A DNA stretch of 32,554 nucleotides from an uncultured Clostridia bacterium (GTDB lineage: Bacteria > Bacillota > Clostridia > Christensenellales > Borkfalkiaceae). A program made the translations under genes and the position numbers. The stretch is from positions 1 to 32,554 of the forward strand of contig CAUHGY010000014.1 of the NCBI GenBank assembly GCA_959605945.1, written 5' to 3'. Shown piece after piece: positions 8,715-17,915 of the stretch (the first letter of the stretch is position 1; each line of letters begins with the position of its first letter). The notes beneath the pieces were generated by a model. The model made no database searches and had not been told where the DNA came from. It was given only the letters and a program-made list of their open reading frames with translations.

Positions 8715-10811
8715 TTATTTAATCGTTTCCACGAAATTGGTTAACAACGCGCCCCCGTTTGTAACCATAAAGTACGGGTGGTCCGCCGCTATCGCGCCGA
8801 GACGAGAAACGTACTCCTGACGCTTATCGTTGGTGAAATCCGATACGCCGCGGGCGTCGCCGTAAAGCTCCAGCAAACCGTAAAGCGGGCTGACCGATTC
8901 AAGATCTATTCTGTGCTTTAAAAGCTCGTATAAATCGGCGTCGGTGGTTTTATAATGTTCGATAGACTCATAAGCGTCGTCTAATATACTGATCCAGTTG
9001 ATAAAGTCGGTATAAAGATAAGTTTCCGTCGACTTAGTTTCGGAATGAGCGGTCTTGGCGCCGGTCTCCACCAGCATATCCGAGAAATGCATGCGGTAAG
9101 AAGTCAGAAGCCGCCTGATATCGTCCGCCGCGTCTTTGAACATGGCATTGAGATAATCGTTAATCAGAGTTTCCTGACTGAGCGACGAATCCCACATAAG
9201 TTTGCTCTGAATATAGTTCTGCAAACTGCACAGAGCAGATACGTCTGCCGTACGGCCGTGAGTTTCGTTATAGACGCTGTCTATTCCGTAATAAGCATAA
9301 TACTGATAAGCGTCGGAGTTGAAATAGTTATACGAATCATGGAAATACATGGACTGTTTATACCAGAATCCGTAAGTCCAAAGCCACAGATAGTCTGTCA
9401 TGGAATTCCACTGTTCAAGATATCTTCTGCCGAGATCGTTGACAGAATCATAAATGGAATATTCATACGCCATATTGGTCATGCACGCATAGTAAACGCC
9501 GGTTCCCTCGTCCATAACCACTTCATCGTTTGCGGGAACGTATTGTTTTGTTTCGTCATCGTATACCACAGGGCATGCTTCCGAAGAATTGTAAGCGAAG
9601 AACACTATTTTAAGGTCGTCTCTTCTGTAAGGTTCGTTCTCGGGTTTTGCCATCCATTCGCGCACTTTGGCGTTGACGGCGTTATTTAAACGTATCATTC
9701 CGCCGCTGATGGCGCCCGCGTCAGCTTCTCTCCATTCAAGGCAGGTCTTGCAGTCGCAGAATCCTGCTCCGTCGTACTGAGTTATGGATGCCACGCTGTA
9801 CTGAGGATACTGCTCTCTCGGGAAAATTTTCAGAGAGTTTGCAATTTTATCCGCACAGTGCTGCGCAAGAGCGTCGAAGTTTTCCTCATCGAAATGATCG
9901 GTGTGACTGGACGCTGAATAGCAAAGCTGCATTCCCTTGGTGGAATACCAGCCGGGCTGAACCTGATCTGCCGGAACATAACTCAAAACGTTATGAATTA
10001 TATTGGAAGGACTTGAAGGATCGTCGAACTCATCGAAAATAGGAAGAAGCGCGCTTTCGTACGTGCTGTTGTATCTGAACCTTCTCTGACGGTTTTTCGC
10101 ACTGACGGCGGCATTGTCGCCGAAAGCGAGAACGTCGAATTCGTTGGGCGTATCGTATTCCGTGCTGCCCGTTCCGTTATTGGGGGAAACCCTTATCGGA
10201 ATATCGGGTACATCGGTGACGTCGAAATTCCTGAGCTTTGCGTTCTTGACGTTGGTGTCTATTTCAAGACAGTCTCTGAAGTAATATTCGTAATCGAAAT
10301 ATATGCTCATGAAATCGTAAACGCCGTTTACCACCCCGCCGTTGTCGGCACCGAGAATGAAGATGCTTTTACCCTTGGTTATGATCCTGCATCCGTCGGT
10401 TTTAAGTGCGGATTTATCATACGTAACTCCCGCGGCCGTCGCAAGCGTAGTGTCACCGATGGAGATATATTTGGCATCCGAAGTATACGTCGCCGCACCT
10501 TCGGTGATATACGGAAGGATAATACCCGTCGCTTCATCGAGCAAGCAGTTGAACTCTTCGACCGCTATCATCACGTGATTGGATGCATCCGCAGGTATAA
10601 CTATCTGATATTCGCTTCTGCCGTCCTTGATAAAATAATCTTCCGACGATACTTCGGGGGCATTTAATATATGCGTTCCCTGGTAAGTTTTTTTCTCGAC
10701 GGTCTGCGAGCCGATTTCACTTACGGAAGCGTCGTCTCCGCAGCCTGCAACAGTACCCGTAAATACTGCCAGAACAAGTATTAAACATATAATTCTGAAA
10801 AATTTTTTCAT
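8715..10811 (-). CDS. DUF4838-family lipoprotein, putative glycosidase-like
   Basis: This is a 698-residue protein from ATG 10811, with GAGG/AGGAG just upstream; an in-frame GTG four codons earlier is less likely. The lipoprotein signal peptide ends in VAGC, giving Cys24. Residues about 60-190 look like the alpha/beta domain found at the N-terminus of several TIM-barrel glycosidases (QIVIPADAS, YISIGDTTLA, GGVVNGVYDFMSIYF). The region after about 200 fits DUF4838, including the typical Cys cluster FCDCKTCLEW (351-360, cysteines 352, 354 and 357), followed by RLNNAVNAKVREWM and DLKIVFFAYN. DUF4838 proteins are predicted glycoside-hydrolase-like proteins of unproved specificity that often occur in polysaccharide loci. 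This is the only exported protein of the cluster with an enzyme-like fold, so it is the best candidate for an outside-acting glycosidase. That is inference. Confidence 0.8.
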   Translation of the reverse strand: MKKFFRIICLILVLAVFTGTVAGCGDDASVSEIGSQTVEKKTYQGTHILNAPEVSSEDYFIKDGRSEYQIVIPADASNHVMIAVEEFNCLLDEATGIILPYITEGAATYTSDAKYISIGDTTLATAAGVTYDKSALKTDGCRIITKGKSIFILGADNGGVVNGVYDFMSIYFDYEYYFRDCLEIDTNVKNAKLRNFDVTDVPDIPIRVSPNNGTGSTEYDTPNEFDVLAFGDNAAVSAKNRQRRFRYNSTYESALLPIFDEFDDPSSPSNIIHNVLSYVPADQVQPGWYSTKGMQLCYSASSHTDHFDEENFDALAQHCADKIANSLKIFPREQYPQYSVASITQYDGAGFCDCKTCLEWREADAGAISGGMIRLNNAVNAKVREWMAKPENEPYRRDDLKIVFFAYNSSEACPVVYDDETKQYVPANDEVVMDEGTGVYYACMTNMAYEYSIYDSVNDLGRRYLEQWNSMTDYLWLWTYGFWYKQSMYFHDSYNYFNSDAYQYYAYYGIDSVYNETHGRTADVSALCSLQNYIQSKLMWDSSLSQETLINDYLNAMFKDAADDIRRLLTSYRMHFSDMLVETGAKTAHSETKSTETYLYTDFINWISILDDAYESIEHYKTTDADLYELLKHRIDLESVSPLYGLLELYGDARGVSDFTNDKRQEYVSRLGAIAADHPYFMVTNGGALLTNFVETIK

Positions 10812-10819
10812 AGCTCTCC

Positions 10820-13800
10820 TCACTTCACTTCAATGAAGAAATATCTGTATGTGCTGTTTCCCGTAGAGTCTGCGCAATATACATAAACGGTATACAGACC
10901 CTTTTCCGCGAAAGTCACTTTATTGGAAACGTTTATGTCGAGAGACTGGAAATCGTTATCCAATATGTTTATCCGAACTTTCAGTTTGTCTGCATCGTCG
11001 AAATTGTCGGAAACGCTGTATTTTATTTCGTAAACTTCGTTGGCTTTAACGGTCACTATCGAGTTTTCATCCAGATTGTCGAATGTTATTTCGGGCGCAA
11101 CGTTGTCTGTTACGGAAAATCTGTACTGATTCTTGCCGGAAGAATTGCCGTGTCCGTCGGATATCTCGTACTGAACCATATAGGAACCGTATTCGGTTAC
11201 CTCGACCAGATAACTTGCAGCATATTCCTGAGACCCGTCGAGAAGCACGCCGTCGGTAGTCTTAAGATATCCGCCGCCTTCTTTTTGGACGGTGACTTTC
11301 AAAGTCGAATAATCCAAAGGCGAAAGCACGTCGCTGTACACGGGAGAGAATATCTCCACAACGTCGCCGGGATTATATCTTCCGAGTGACCTGTTTATCC
11401 AGAATTCGGGTTTATAGGTATCCGCCGTTACCCAGTTGTTGAAGGAGGTGTTCCCCACTTCGCTAACGGTAATCGAGCTTGCTCCGGTTATGCCCTCAAG
11501 TTCGATTTCGAGTACTGCCAGTTCGCTGTCCAGAGTTTCGTAAAAATCAAATCTCTGGCCGTTTACGGTCACCCTGCGGCGGTCGTATTCGAAACCTATA
11601 TCAATGCTTGACAAACCCGAGAAATCCACGGATATCACTTTTCTCGCTCCGCCTTCGAAAGAGACAACGGCATTTTCATTGCTCTTTTCAACGGTAAGCG
11701 TCAGATAATCGTCCTCATCAGACGGATTTACAAGGCGAATATTGACTTTGGAGAAATTGTCTTTTCCTTCGGGTATATTGTAGTTAAGACCGAAAGACTT
11801 ATAACTTACGTGATTTATGAACGTCAAAACGTTGTTTCCCGAAAGCACGTTTGAATCGTAAGTGATGCTGTCGACAACCTGTCCTTCATCGGTCCTGGTC
11901 TGCACGGTAAAGTCACCCTGGAAGTATTTATAGAGCTGCATCTCGTTATCGGAACCGTAGCCGACATCTATAATCTGTGCGGAAGAGACCGCGCTCTCTT
12001 TTCCCTGACAAACAAACTTGAACCGAACTTCTTCGCTGCCGGTGATCTTGCATTTATCGAGATCGGAAACCGCCGTGTATTCGCCGCCGTCGAACGAAAC
12101 CATCAGTTCCGCTTCGGTTTCGGTATAATTTCCGTCCGAGCCTTTTACCATCGCGTTTAATTGCTCGATCCTGTAAGTCGCGTCCTTAATCATATATTCG
12201 GGAACAGCCGGCGCACTCATGAAAACAACGTCTTCGCGTCCTTCGACATCTGCTTCGTAACTGAATTCTCTTTCGCACGCATTATCTTTCAGGGTATATA
12301 TTATCGTATACTTCCCGAGTTCGGTCGGAGTAAACTGCCTTGTTTCCGGGTCTATCTCTATCACATTTTCCCCGCAAACCGCTTTAATGGAAACGGTCAG
12401 AGCGTTCTCATCGTTCAATGTGGTAACCGTGTGTTCGGGAAGAGTCGTCGTTTCGCCGAAATAAATCTTTTCGAGTTCTTCGACGTCGATCATGATGGAG
12501 TTTTCGGCACCTACGCCGATAACTTCCAGAGTTTCAGTAGTTTCGTTTCCGAAAGTATCTTTAGCAGTATAAACTACAGTATATCTGTCCGTTTGAGAAA
12601 CGGTGAAAGCACCGTCGGTCACCGATACGTCAAGCTGATTGGCCTGCATATAATTTCTGTATACCCTGACTGATAAATCTCCCGCATAGTTGCAATCGGT
12701 AACTTCCGCTTGCGGTATAACAAACTTTTCTCCTTTAGCTATATAAACTCCGTTGTCGTCGGTTTTATCGATCTGTATATCGATCTTGGGGTCAGTGACG
12801 TCAACATAGTCCATATTTTCCGCGGTCTCTACCGGTTCGCCCCCCACCGAAAGAATATCCACGCGGGCGGGTTCCGCCGCTTTATAGTTTTTGCCTTCGA
12901 TGGAAATATACACTTCCTCCGTAGCAAAACCTTTGAACGCATTGTCGCCGAAAAGATATTCGTTTGCGAGATCGAGAATGAACACCACGCTGTTCTGGCT
13001 GCGGTAATACAGCCTGTCGCGGTCGCTGTCGTAAAGAATCTCCAAGGCATCGGTCGCAGGATACAGCGCGTTTATCGAATAATAAACGCCGTATTCCGTA
13101 TAGGCTATGCCGCGCTCGCCGTCCATGTAATATTCCTTGTCGCCCAGCCATGCGGTGGGTTCGTCCGTGGGATACAGACGGTTGCCGTAATAGATAGCGG
13201 CTTCGTTGGACTGAGCTGCCCTGAGATAAATAGACCCCGCGCCAACTTCTTTGCTAGCGTCGATAAGCAGTTCAACGTAGTTGAGAGAATCATAACAGTC
13301 GGTAATGCGCACCACAATCTGTTCGGCTATAGTATAATTATAGTCGTATTTGTTTTCAGCGGCATTGTAACTGATATTATAGGGTCTGGGGTCTATTTTT
13401 ATGACCGATCTCAGCGAACCGTATGAACCCGCAGACAGGTCTACCGGCTCGTTATAAACGAACTTGCTGCCGTTGTTTATTCTGACGATAGCGCCGGTTT
13501 CGCCGGTATACAATACATCGTCATCGTTGTTTTCGCATACCTCCTGGGACTGCTCGTCTACCATGATCACGCTGCTTCCGTTGTTGTCGGAAAAACCGAA
13601 TTTGCTCTGCACGACCGTAAAGTCGTCCGTTGCGGTCACGTTAACGCCGTCCGCCTTAAAATAATACGAAAGCGTATATTTACCGAGCATGTCGAGAATA
13701 AAAGAACTGTCGGTAATTAAAAGTTTTTCGCCGTCGGGACGGGTCAGCACTCCGTTCCCCGCAGTGTACTCGCTGTCGTTATAAGTAACTTCGACAGATT

Positions 13801-13981
13801 CCGGAAATACCGCCGCATCGTTAAGTTTGTAAGTTTCCGCAGCACCTGTATCGACTTCGATGAGATCTGCTCTGACGTCAAATATGCCGGTCGCGGAGAA
13901 AGAAAACGACATAACGGCTATTGCCGCAAGTACAACGGCAAGTGCAATTTTGGAAAATCTTCTTAAAGTGAAATTTTTCAT
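10820..13981 (-). CDS. Large secreted multi-domain beta-sandwich (Ig-like/lectin-like) protein
   Basis: This is a 1053-residue protein starting at ATG 13981. An AAGGAG ribosome site lies inside the stop region of the upstream permease gene, and only one base separates the two genes. A signal peptide (KIALAVVLAAIAVMSFSFS) is followed by an Ig-like strand set with VTYNDSEYTAGNG. About residues 120-370 look like a concanavalin-type lectin fold (SAGSYGSLRSVIKIDPRPY, VYISIEGKNY). Ig-like/'tail' domains then recur with the patterns DRYTVVYTAKDTFGNET, GKYTIIYTLKDNA and YMVQYEISDGHGNSSGKN. The last one ends SDNFDD...GLYTVYVYCADSTGNS. I see no LPXTG, SLH or transmembrane anchor. Tight packing behind the permease gene suggests co-expression with the transporter, and a role in presenting or binding oligosaccharide. 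No family name can be given for the whole protein. Confidence 0.75.
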   Translation of the reverse strand: MKNFTLRRFSKIALAVVLAAIAVMSFSFSATGIFDVRADLIEVDTGAAETYKLNDAAVFPESVEVTYNDSEYTAGNGVLTRPDGEKLLITDSSFILDMLGKYTLSYYFKADGVNVTATDDFTVVQSKFGFSDNNGSSVIMVDEQSQEVCENNDDDVLYTGETGAIVRINNGSKFVYNEPVDLSAGSYGSLRSVIKIDPRPYNISYNAAENKYDYNYTIAEQIVVRITDCYDSLNYVELLIDASKEVGAGSIYLRAAQSNEAAIYYGNRLYPTDEPTAWLGDKEYYMDGERGIAYTEYGVYYSINALYPATDALEILYDSDRDRLYYRSQNSVVFILDLANEYLFGDNAFKGFATEEVYISIEGKNYKAAEPARVDILSVGGEPVETAENMDYVDVTDPKIDIQIDKTDDNGVYIAKGEKFVIPQAEVTDCNYAGDLSVRVYRNYMQANQLDVSVTDGAFTVSQTDRYTVVYTAKDTFGNETTETLEVIGVGAENSIMIDVEELEKIYFGETTTLPEHTVTTLNDENALTVSIKAVCGENVIEIDPETRQFTPTELGKYTIIYTLKDNACEREFSYEADVEGREDVVFMSAPAVPEYMIKDATYRIEQLNAMVKGSDGNYTETEAELMVSFDGGEYTAVSDLDKCKITGSEEVRFKFVCQGKESAVSSAQIIDVGYGSDNEMQLYKYFQGDFTVQTRTDEGQVVDSITYDSNVLSGNNVLTFINHVSYKSFGLNYNIPEGKDNFSKVNIRLVNPSDEDDYLTLTVEKSNENAVVSFEGGARKVISVDFSGLSSIDIGFEYDRRRVTVNGQRFDFYETLDSELAVLEIELEGITGASSITVSEVGNTSFNNWVTADTYKPEFWINRSLGRYNPGDVVEIFSPVYSDVLSPLDYSTLKVTVQKEGGGYLKTTDGVLLDGSQEYAASYLVEVTEYGSYMVQYEISDGHGNSSGKNQYRFSVTDNVAPEITFDNLDENSIVTVKANEVYEIKYSVSDNFDDADKLKVRINILDNDFQSLDINVSNKVTFAEKGLYTVYVYCADSTGNSTYRYFFIEVK

Positions 13982-13982
13982 A

Positions 13983-14933
13983 TTACTCCTTGATACCCCC
14001 CATAGATATATTACCCATGAGTTTTTCTTTGAAAATAACAAATAAAAGCACTACCGGCAACGCCAGAATCATCAACGCGGCAATTGTTTTCGGCACTTCG
14101 CCGCCTACGAGACTGGGCGTGCTTGTTATATGGAATATAGCAAACGCTATAGTGGGTTTGGTCGGCAGATAAAGCATCGGCGTCATATAGTCGTTCCACT
14201 GCGCCACAAAAACCAGTATAAACACCGTGCTTATCATTTTGCTTACAAGCGGCAGTATAATGGATACCAGAATGCGGAACTGCGATGCTCCGTCGATTTC
14301 GGCAGCTTCCGAGTATGCCGAAGAAAGTCCCGAAAAGCTTGCGTAAAACACTAAAAAATACGCGCCGCCGAAAGACGCTCCCATAAGCCACATGCCCGCA
14401 AACTCGTCATACAGACAAAGCTGACGCAAAAGCGTTATCATGGCGGGCGTCGTTCCGAAAAGCGGAAGCGTCATGGTGACAAGCACCATGGCGTAAATTA
14501 ATTTGCTGAATTTATATTTATAGTTGCAGCAAAGATACGCCACCACGCAGGGAACTATCGTCGAGAGAAGGCTGGTCACGCCCACGCACAGAATTGTGTT
14601 TAAGACGGACGTAAGCAAAGTCACTTCGCTTCTCCGGTCCACCCTTTCGAGCACGAAAATTCCCCTGTAAAAGGTGGTCTTCATAGTGAGTTCGAATTCG
14701 TTGAAAATATAAGCATAATTGGAATACCAATGGTTCTGCCCTTCTATATTGGAATTCGCCCAATACGAAAAATCGGGGAAACCCACGGGGTCGAGGCGGA
14801 AGTTGTTGTAGTGCTTGACCGAAGTCATCAATCCCCAGAAAAGCGGATACAGTATCGACAGAACGTACGCGATGAGAAGAACGAATAATATTATCGCGAT
14901 AATGCTTATTTTTTGCTTTCTGCGCTCTTTCAT
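13983..14933 (-). CDS. Carbohydrate ABC transporter permease, MalG/UgpE type
   Basis: This is a 316-residue inner-membrane permease with a cytoplasmic N-terminus, a first helix at about 9-32 and a cluster of further helices from about 105 to the C-terminus. The binding-protein-dependent permease signature (EAA loop) is at about 209-222: EAAEIDGASQFRILVSIILP. Length and layout fit the MalG-type half of CUT1 sugar importers. GGGAGG sits 8 bases before the ATG. It follows the partner permease by 15 bases, with the secreted beta-sandwich gene one base downstream. An apparent peculiarity is a long stretch (about 41-105) between the first helix and the next, containing a YRGIFVLERVDRRSE segment. 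The ATPase needed for transport is not encoded here. Confidence 0.93.
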   Translation of the reverse strand: MKERRKQKISIIAIILFVLLIAYVLSILYPLFWGLMTSVKHYNNFRLDPVGFPDFSYWANSNIEGQNHWYSNYAYIFNEFELTMKTTFYRGIFVLERVDRRSEVTLLTSVLNTILCVGVTSLLSTIVPCVVAYLCCNYKYKFSKLIYAMVLVTMTLPLFGTTPAMITLLRQLCLYDEFAGMWLMGASFGGAYFLVFYASFSGLSSAYSEAAEIDGASQFRILVSIILPLVSKMISTVFILVFVAQWNDYMTPMLYLPTKPTIAFAIFHITSTPSLVGGEVPKTIAALMILALPVVLLFVIFKEKLMGNISMGGIKE

Positions 14934-14948
14934 AAATCGTCCCTCCCG

Positions 14949-15887
14949 TCAGTCGGCACTCGGCCCGTATTTTTCAAGCAGTTTTCTCACGACGAGTATC
15001 ACCGGGAAAACGACGACGGTTATCATAAGCCCGAACGCGGAAATCTGCGGGTAAGTTAAGAACGTGGTCACGCCGTTGTATTTGCCGACGAGATCCGATT
15101 CCAAGGACTGCACGTAGAGATAATACCCCACCGTTCTGATCGACGTGTCGCGGTCCTGAAAGAAAGTGTAAAGGTTGAGCTGATTGGAGAAGATGCCCGC
15201 GATACCCGTTATCAGGAAAGTAACGAACGTCGGAAAAATCATGGGCATGGTTATCAGCATAAATTCCTTGAATCCGGTAGCTCCGTCAAGCTGAGCCGAT
15301 TCAACGACGGAATCGTTGATGCCGCTCATAGCGCCGCTGTAAATGAGAACATTTGAACCGAACGAAACCCACACCGAATAAAAGAGTATGGTGCCGAGCT
15401 TGGTGTCGGGGTTGTCCAGCAACCCCGGCACCCCTGACACAGCGGTATAAACATTGTTTGCAATATACTTGAAAAGTATTACCAGCACAACCGAAGACAG
15501 CAGCTGCGGCATAAATAGCATGGTCTTGAAAAATCCCGCCATAAAATATTTCTTATAAAGATAATAAGAAAACAACAGCGCGAGCGGCGTGCTTATGAAA
15601 AGACTGACAAGATACGCGAGTATCGAGGTCCATACCATATGCGAAGTGTCGTTTTTCAACACGTCGAAAACCGCTCTGAAATTTTCGATCAGCCCGAACT
15701 CGACGATATAGCTCATATTGTCGGGCGCGAGCGTATATTTCTGAAACGCCTGCAGAATAAAGCTGAAATTGACGTACACGTAGAATATGGCGAACTGCAA
15801 CACGGGCAGCGCGATCATCAGCGTGTAGAATATAAGCCGTTTCTGCGCTCTGTTAAGCGTCTTTTCGCGGCGGATGCTTTTTGTCAT
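14949..15887 (-). CDS. Carbohydrate ABC transporter permease, MalF/UgpA type
   Basis: This is a 312-residue multi-pass membrane protein with a first helix at about 18-40 (FYTLMIALPVLQFAIFYVYV). Further helices lie around 87-110, 118-143, 165-185, 210-232 and 276-300. The EAA-loop motif VESAQLDGATGFKEFMLITM lies at 195-214. This layout is standard for the MalF-type subunit of CUT1 transporters. With the binding protein just upstream and the MalG-type subunit just downstream it forms one import complex. The ribosome site is weak (AGGGG well upstream of the ATG), so translation may depend partly on the preceding gene. The substrate is unknown but is presumably the oligosaccharide cut by the cluster's intracellular glycosidases. 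Confidence 0.93.
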   Translation of the reverse strand: MTKSIRREKTLNRAQKRLIFYTLMIALPVLQFAIFYVYVNFSFILQAFQKYTLAPDNMSYIVEFGLIENFRAVFDVLKNDTSHMVWTSILAYLVSLFISTPLALLFSYYLYKKYFMAGFFKTMLFMPQLLSSVVLVILFKYIANNVYTAVSGVPGLLDNPDTKLGTILFYSVWVSFGSNVLIYSGAMSGINDSVVESAQLDGATGFKEFMLITMPMIFPTFVTFLITGIAGIFSNQLNLYTFFQDRDTSIRTVGYYLYVQSLESDLVGKYNGVTTFLTYPQISAFGLMITVVVFPVILVVRKLLEKYGPSAD

Positions 15888-15912
15888 AATTTTTCAATAT
15901 CCCCTGTAACTT

Positions 15913-17661
15913 CTATTTGGTGTAACCGATTCCGTTATAGTCGCCTACTTCGCCCGTGCCCTTATAGTAAGAAGCCCATTGATTCTTGAGGACCATCTGC
16001 GTCTCGAAGCATTCTTTGGCGGTTTTTCCGTAATCTCTCATACTGGTAAAGCATGAAAGCTGATCGGGCATTTTGAAGGCGCCGCAGGTGTAGCCGCGTC
16101 TGAGAAGCCCCTCGTTGGCTTTGGCGGTGGCATTGGTGCCGCTTATCGTCCTGACGACGTTGGTGTCGGGGTCGTTTATTATGCTCCACAAAGAAACATA
16201 GAAACCTTCGAACAATTCCTCATGTTCGGGCTGGATCTTATAATCCATGTTGATGGGCAGCCCCTGTTCCACCGTGCGGTAAGAAAGCTGATAATCGGTA
16301 TACATGAATTTGATGAAATCTTTGACCACTGCGAGCATTTCGGGGTCGTTTTCGATATTCTTATTCACTGCGAGATAAGATGATTCGGTAACCAGCACGG
16401 ACGGAGCTTCGCCCTCCCCTTCGGTAACGCTTTCAGAGACGTTCACCGGGAAAGGCATAAGAGCCACTTCGCGCTCTTCGACGTCGGGATAGTCAGTGTA
16501 GAAATATTCAAGCCTGTTATAGTTTTTGGCTTCGGCCCACCAATAGGTGAACTCAACCATCATACCTATGGATTCATTAGTGCCGTAGCCGCTGTAAATA
16601 AAGTCTGCCTCGGCATCGATGTTGGATTTGTTGCCGTCGTCTGTGCCGCTGTACCACCAGCCTTTTTCGAGAGTGAGTTCCACAAAAGCTTCGGCGTAAT
16701 ATTTAGCCGACGACCAGGTCGTATAATAACCCGTTTCTTCAGTAATGGGTACCGTCTGCACTATGGGCTTTTTGATTCCCGGAACGCCGGGGAAAAGATT
16801 TTCATCCGTCCAGCCGGTGATTATCTCATATGACTCGCCTTCCAGATTATACATGGCGTTGGCTTCAGATCCCTGCAGCGAAGTCATCAGCGCGCACATA
16901 AGCGCGTTGCACACGTCGCGGTAAGCTCCGGCAAGGCAGAAAGGACTGGTGGAGAAATAACTCTTCATCAAGTCGCAAAGCGCCGCAAGTTCATAAAGGG
17001 ACGAAGGCAATCCGTCGTCATCGGTACCGTACTCTCCGTCGGGTCCGCAGGACTTGCTGGCGTTATCGCCGATGTTAATCAGCGTATAAGTCTGATTCAT
17101 GACGGTGCTGCGACGCTCTCTGCCTTCAGCGCCGGGCTTTGCAAAGTACAGACCATTTTCGTCGAAAAGGTGTTTGTCGTAAGCCAGAAGAGCATGATAC
17201 TCCTCTGTGGGCAATGCATAATAACTGCCGTTGACCTGATAATAATGTTTCATGTCGTCGGGGATCTTGTCCTCTATCGTCACCGTTTCTCCGTCGATGG
17301 TTTCGAGATCTTCGCGGACGATATCGGTCAGATCCAGATAACTCGACGCATAAGTTGCAGGCGAGCCCACTGCGCCGTTCAGATAGATCGCGTTACCGTC
17401 TGTGGAAATATCGCTGCGGTCGGATACAAGATCGTTAATTTCCACATTGACGCCCGTTTTACCGTCTGCATAAGACTTTTTGGCATACATTTCTTCAAAT
17501 CTCTTGGCGAGATTTTCTTCCCATGGGCCGCCCTGGCCCATGCCGATGGTGGAAATATTAAGCTGTGTCACGTTTCCGCCGCCACCGCCGCCGCAGCCGA
17601 CTGCAGCAACTAAAGTAAACGACAGTAACGCCGTCAAAAACAAGCTGATGATTTTTTTCAT
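15913..17661 (-). CDS. ABC sugar-binding lipoprotein (solute-binding protein family 1)
   Basis: This is a 582-residue protein from ATG 17661 with AAAGGAG upstream. The signal peptide (MKKIISLFLTALLSFTLVAA) ends in a VGC lipobox with Cys23, followed by a poly-Gly linker. The mature part starts with LNISTIGMGQGGPWEENLAK, the usual first strand and helix of family-1 sugar-binding proteins, and keeps the two-lobe length, though it is longer than maltose-binding types. Internal features include SSLYELAALCDLMKSYF and a late TESSYLAVNKNIENDP segment, the hinge-type strand before the last helices. It should sit lipid-anchored outside the membrane and hand sugar to the two permeases. A hairpin pair lies in its leader, so the transporter genes may be expressed at a level different from the upstream enzymes. 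Confidence 0.92.
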   Translation of the reverse strand: MKKIISLFLTALLSFTLVAAVGCGGGGGGNVTQLNISTIGMGQGGPWEENLAKRFEEMYAKKSYADGKTGVNVEINDLVSDRSDISTDGNAIYLNGAVGSPATYASSYLDLTDIVREDLETIDGETVTIEDKIPDDMKHYYQVNGSYYALPTEEYHALLAYDKHLFDENGLYFAKPGAEGRERRSTVMNQTYTLINIGDNASKSCGPDGEYGTDDDGLPSSLYELAALCDLMKSYFSTSPFCLAGAYRDVCNALMCALMTSLQGSEANAMYNLEGESYEIITGWTDENLFPGVPGIKKPIVQTVPITEETGYYTTWSSAKYYAEAFVELTLEKGWWYSGTDDGNKSNIDAEADFIYSGYGTNESIGMMVEFTYWWAEAKNYNRLEYFYTDYPDVEEREVALMPFPVNVSESVTEGEGEAPSVLVTESSYLAVNKNIENDPEMLAVVKDFIKFMYTDYQLSYRTVEQGLPINMDYKIQPEHEELFEGFYVSLWSIINDPDTNVVRTISGTNATAKANEGLLRRGYTCGAFKMPDQLSCFTSMRDYGKTAKECFETQMVLKNQWASYYKGTGEVGDYNGIGYTK

Positions 17662-17685
17662 ATACTACTCCTTTTGCGTTTATTC

Positions 17686-17715
17686 AAAAATCAGGACTGT
17701 AAATCCGTGATTTTT
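17686..17715. other. Hairpin with T-run in the leader of the binding-protein gene
   Basis: AAAAATCA plus GGA pairs with TCC plus TGATTTTT around a CTGTAAA loop, with one bulged base. Both strands have T-runs at the 3' side of the stem. On the minus strand it sits 25 bases before the ATG of the solute-binding protein, so it could act as a weak terminator or attenuator that limits read-through into the transporter genes. Confidence 0.35.
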
Positions 17716-17738
17716 GTAATTTTTTCATAAATAAATCT

Positions 17739-17795
17739 AAAAAAAGCAAAGTAACCCTTCCCCGAAGGAATTCGAACAAACTTCCTTCGGAGGAG
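17739..17795 (-). terminator. Terminator-like hairpin after the GH127 gene
   Basis: On the minus strand TCCGAAGGAA pairs with TTCCTTCGGGG (nine uninterrupted pairs plus further GC pairs across a mismatch). It is followed by TTACTTTG and then seven T residues at 17739-17745. It lies about 120 bases after the GH127 stop codon and probably gives partial termination between the enzyme half and the transporter half of the block. Confidence 0.5.
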
Positions 17796-17915
17796 AGTAT
17801 TGAATTTAAAAACTGCCGTCTTTTTTTATCATATGCATACCAAAATAATAACTTACTAAGGCCCTTTTGTCCATTGTATAATTTTCAGGATGCATTGCAG
17901 TTTCTGCTTTTTGTA

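Noticed and set aside
17806..17895. 29-residue minus-strand ORF (MHPENYTMDKRALVSYYFG...) between GH127 and the binding protein.
   Set aside because: No ribosome site precedes the ATG, and there is no recognisable composition or homology; probably chance.
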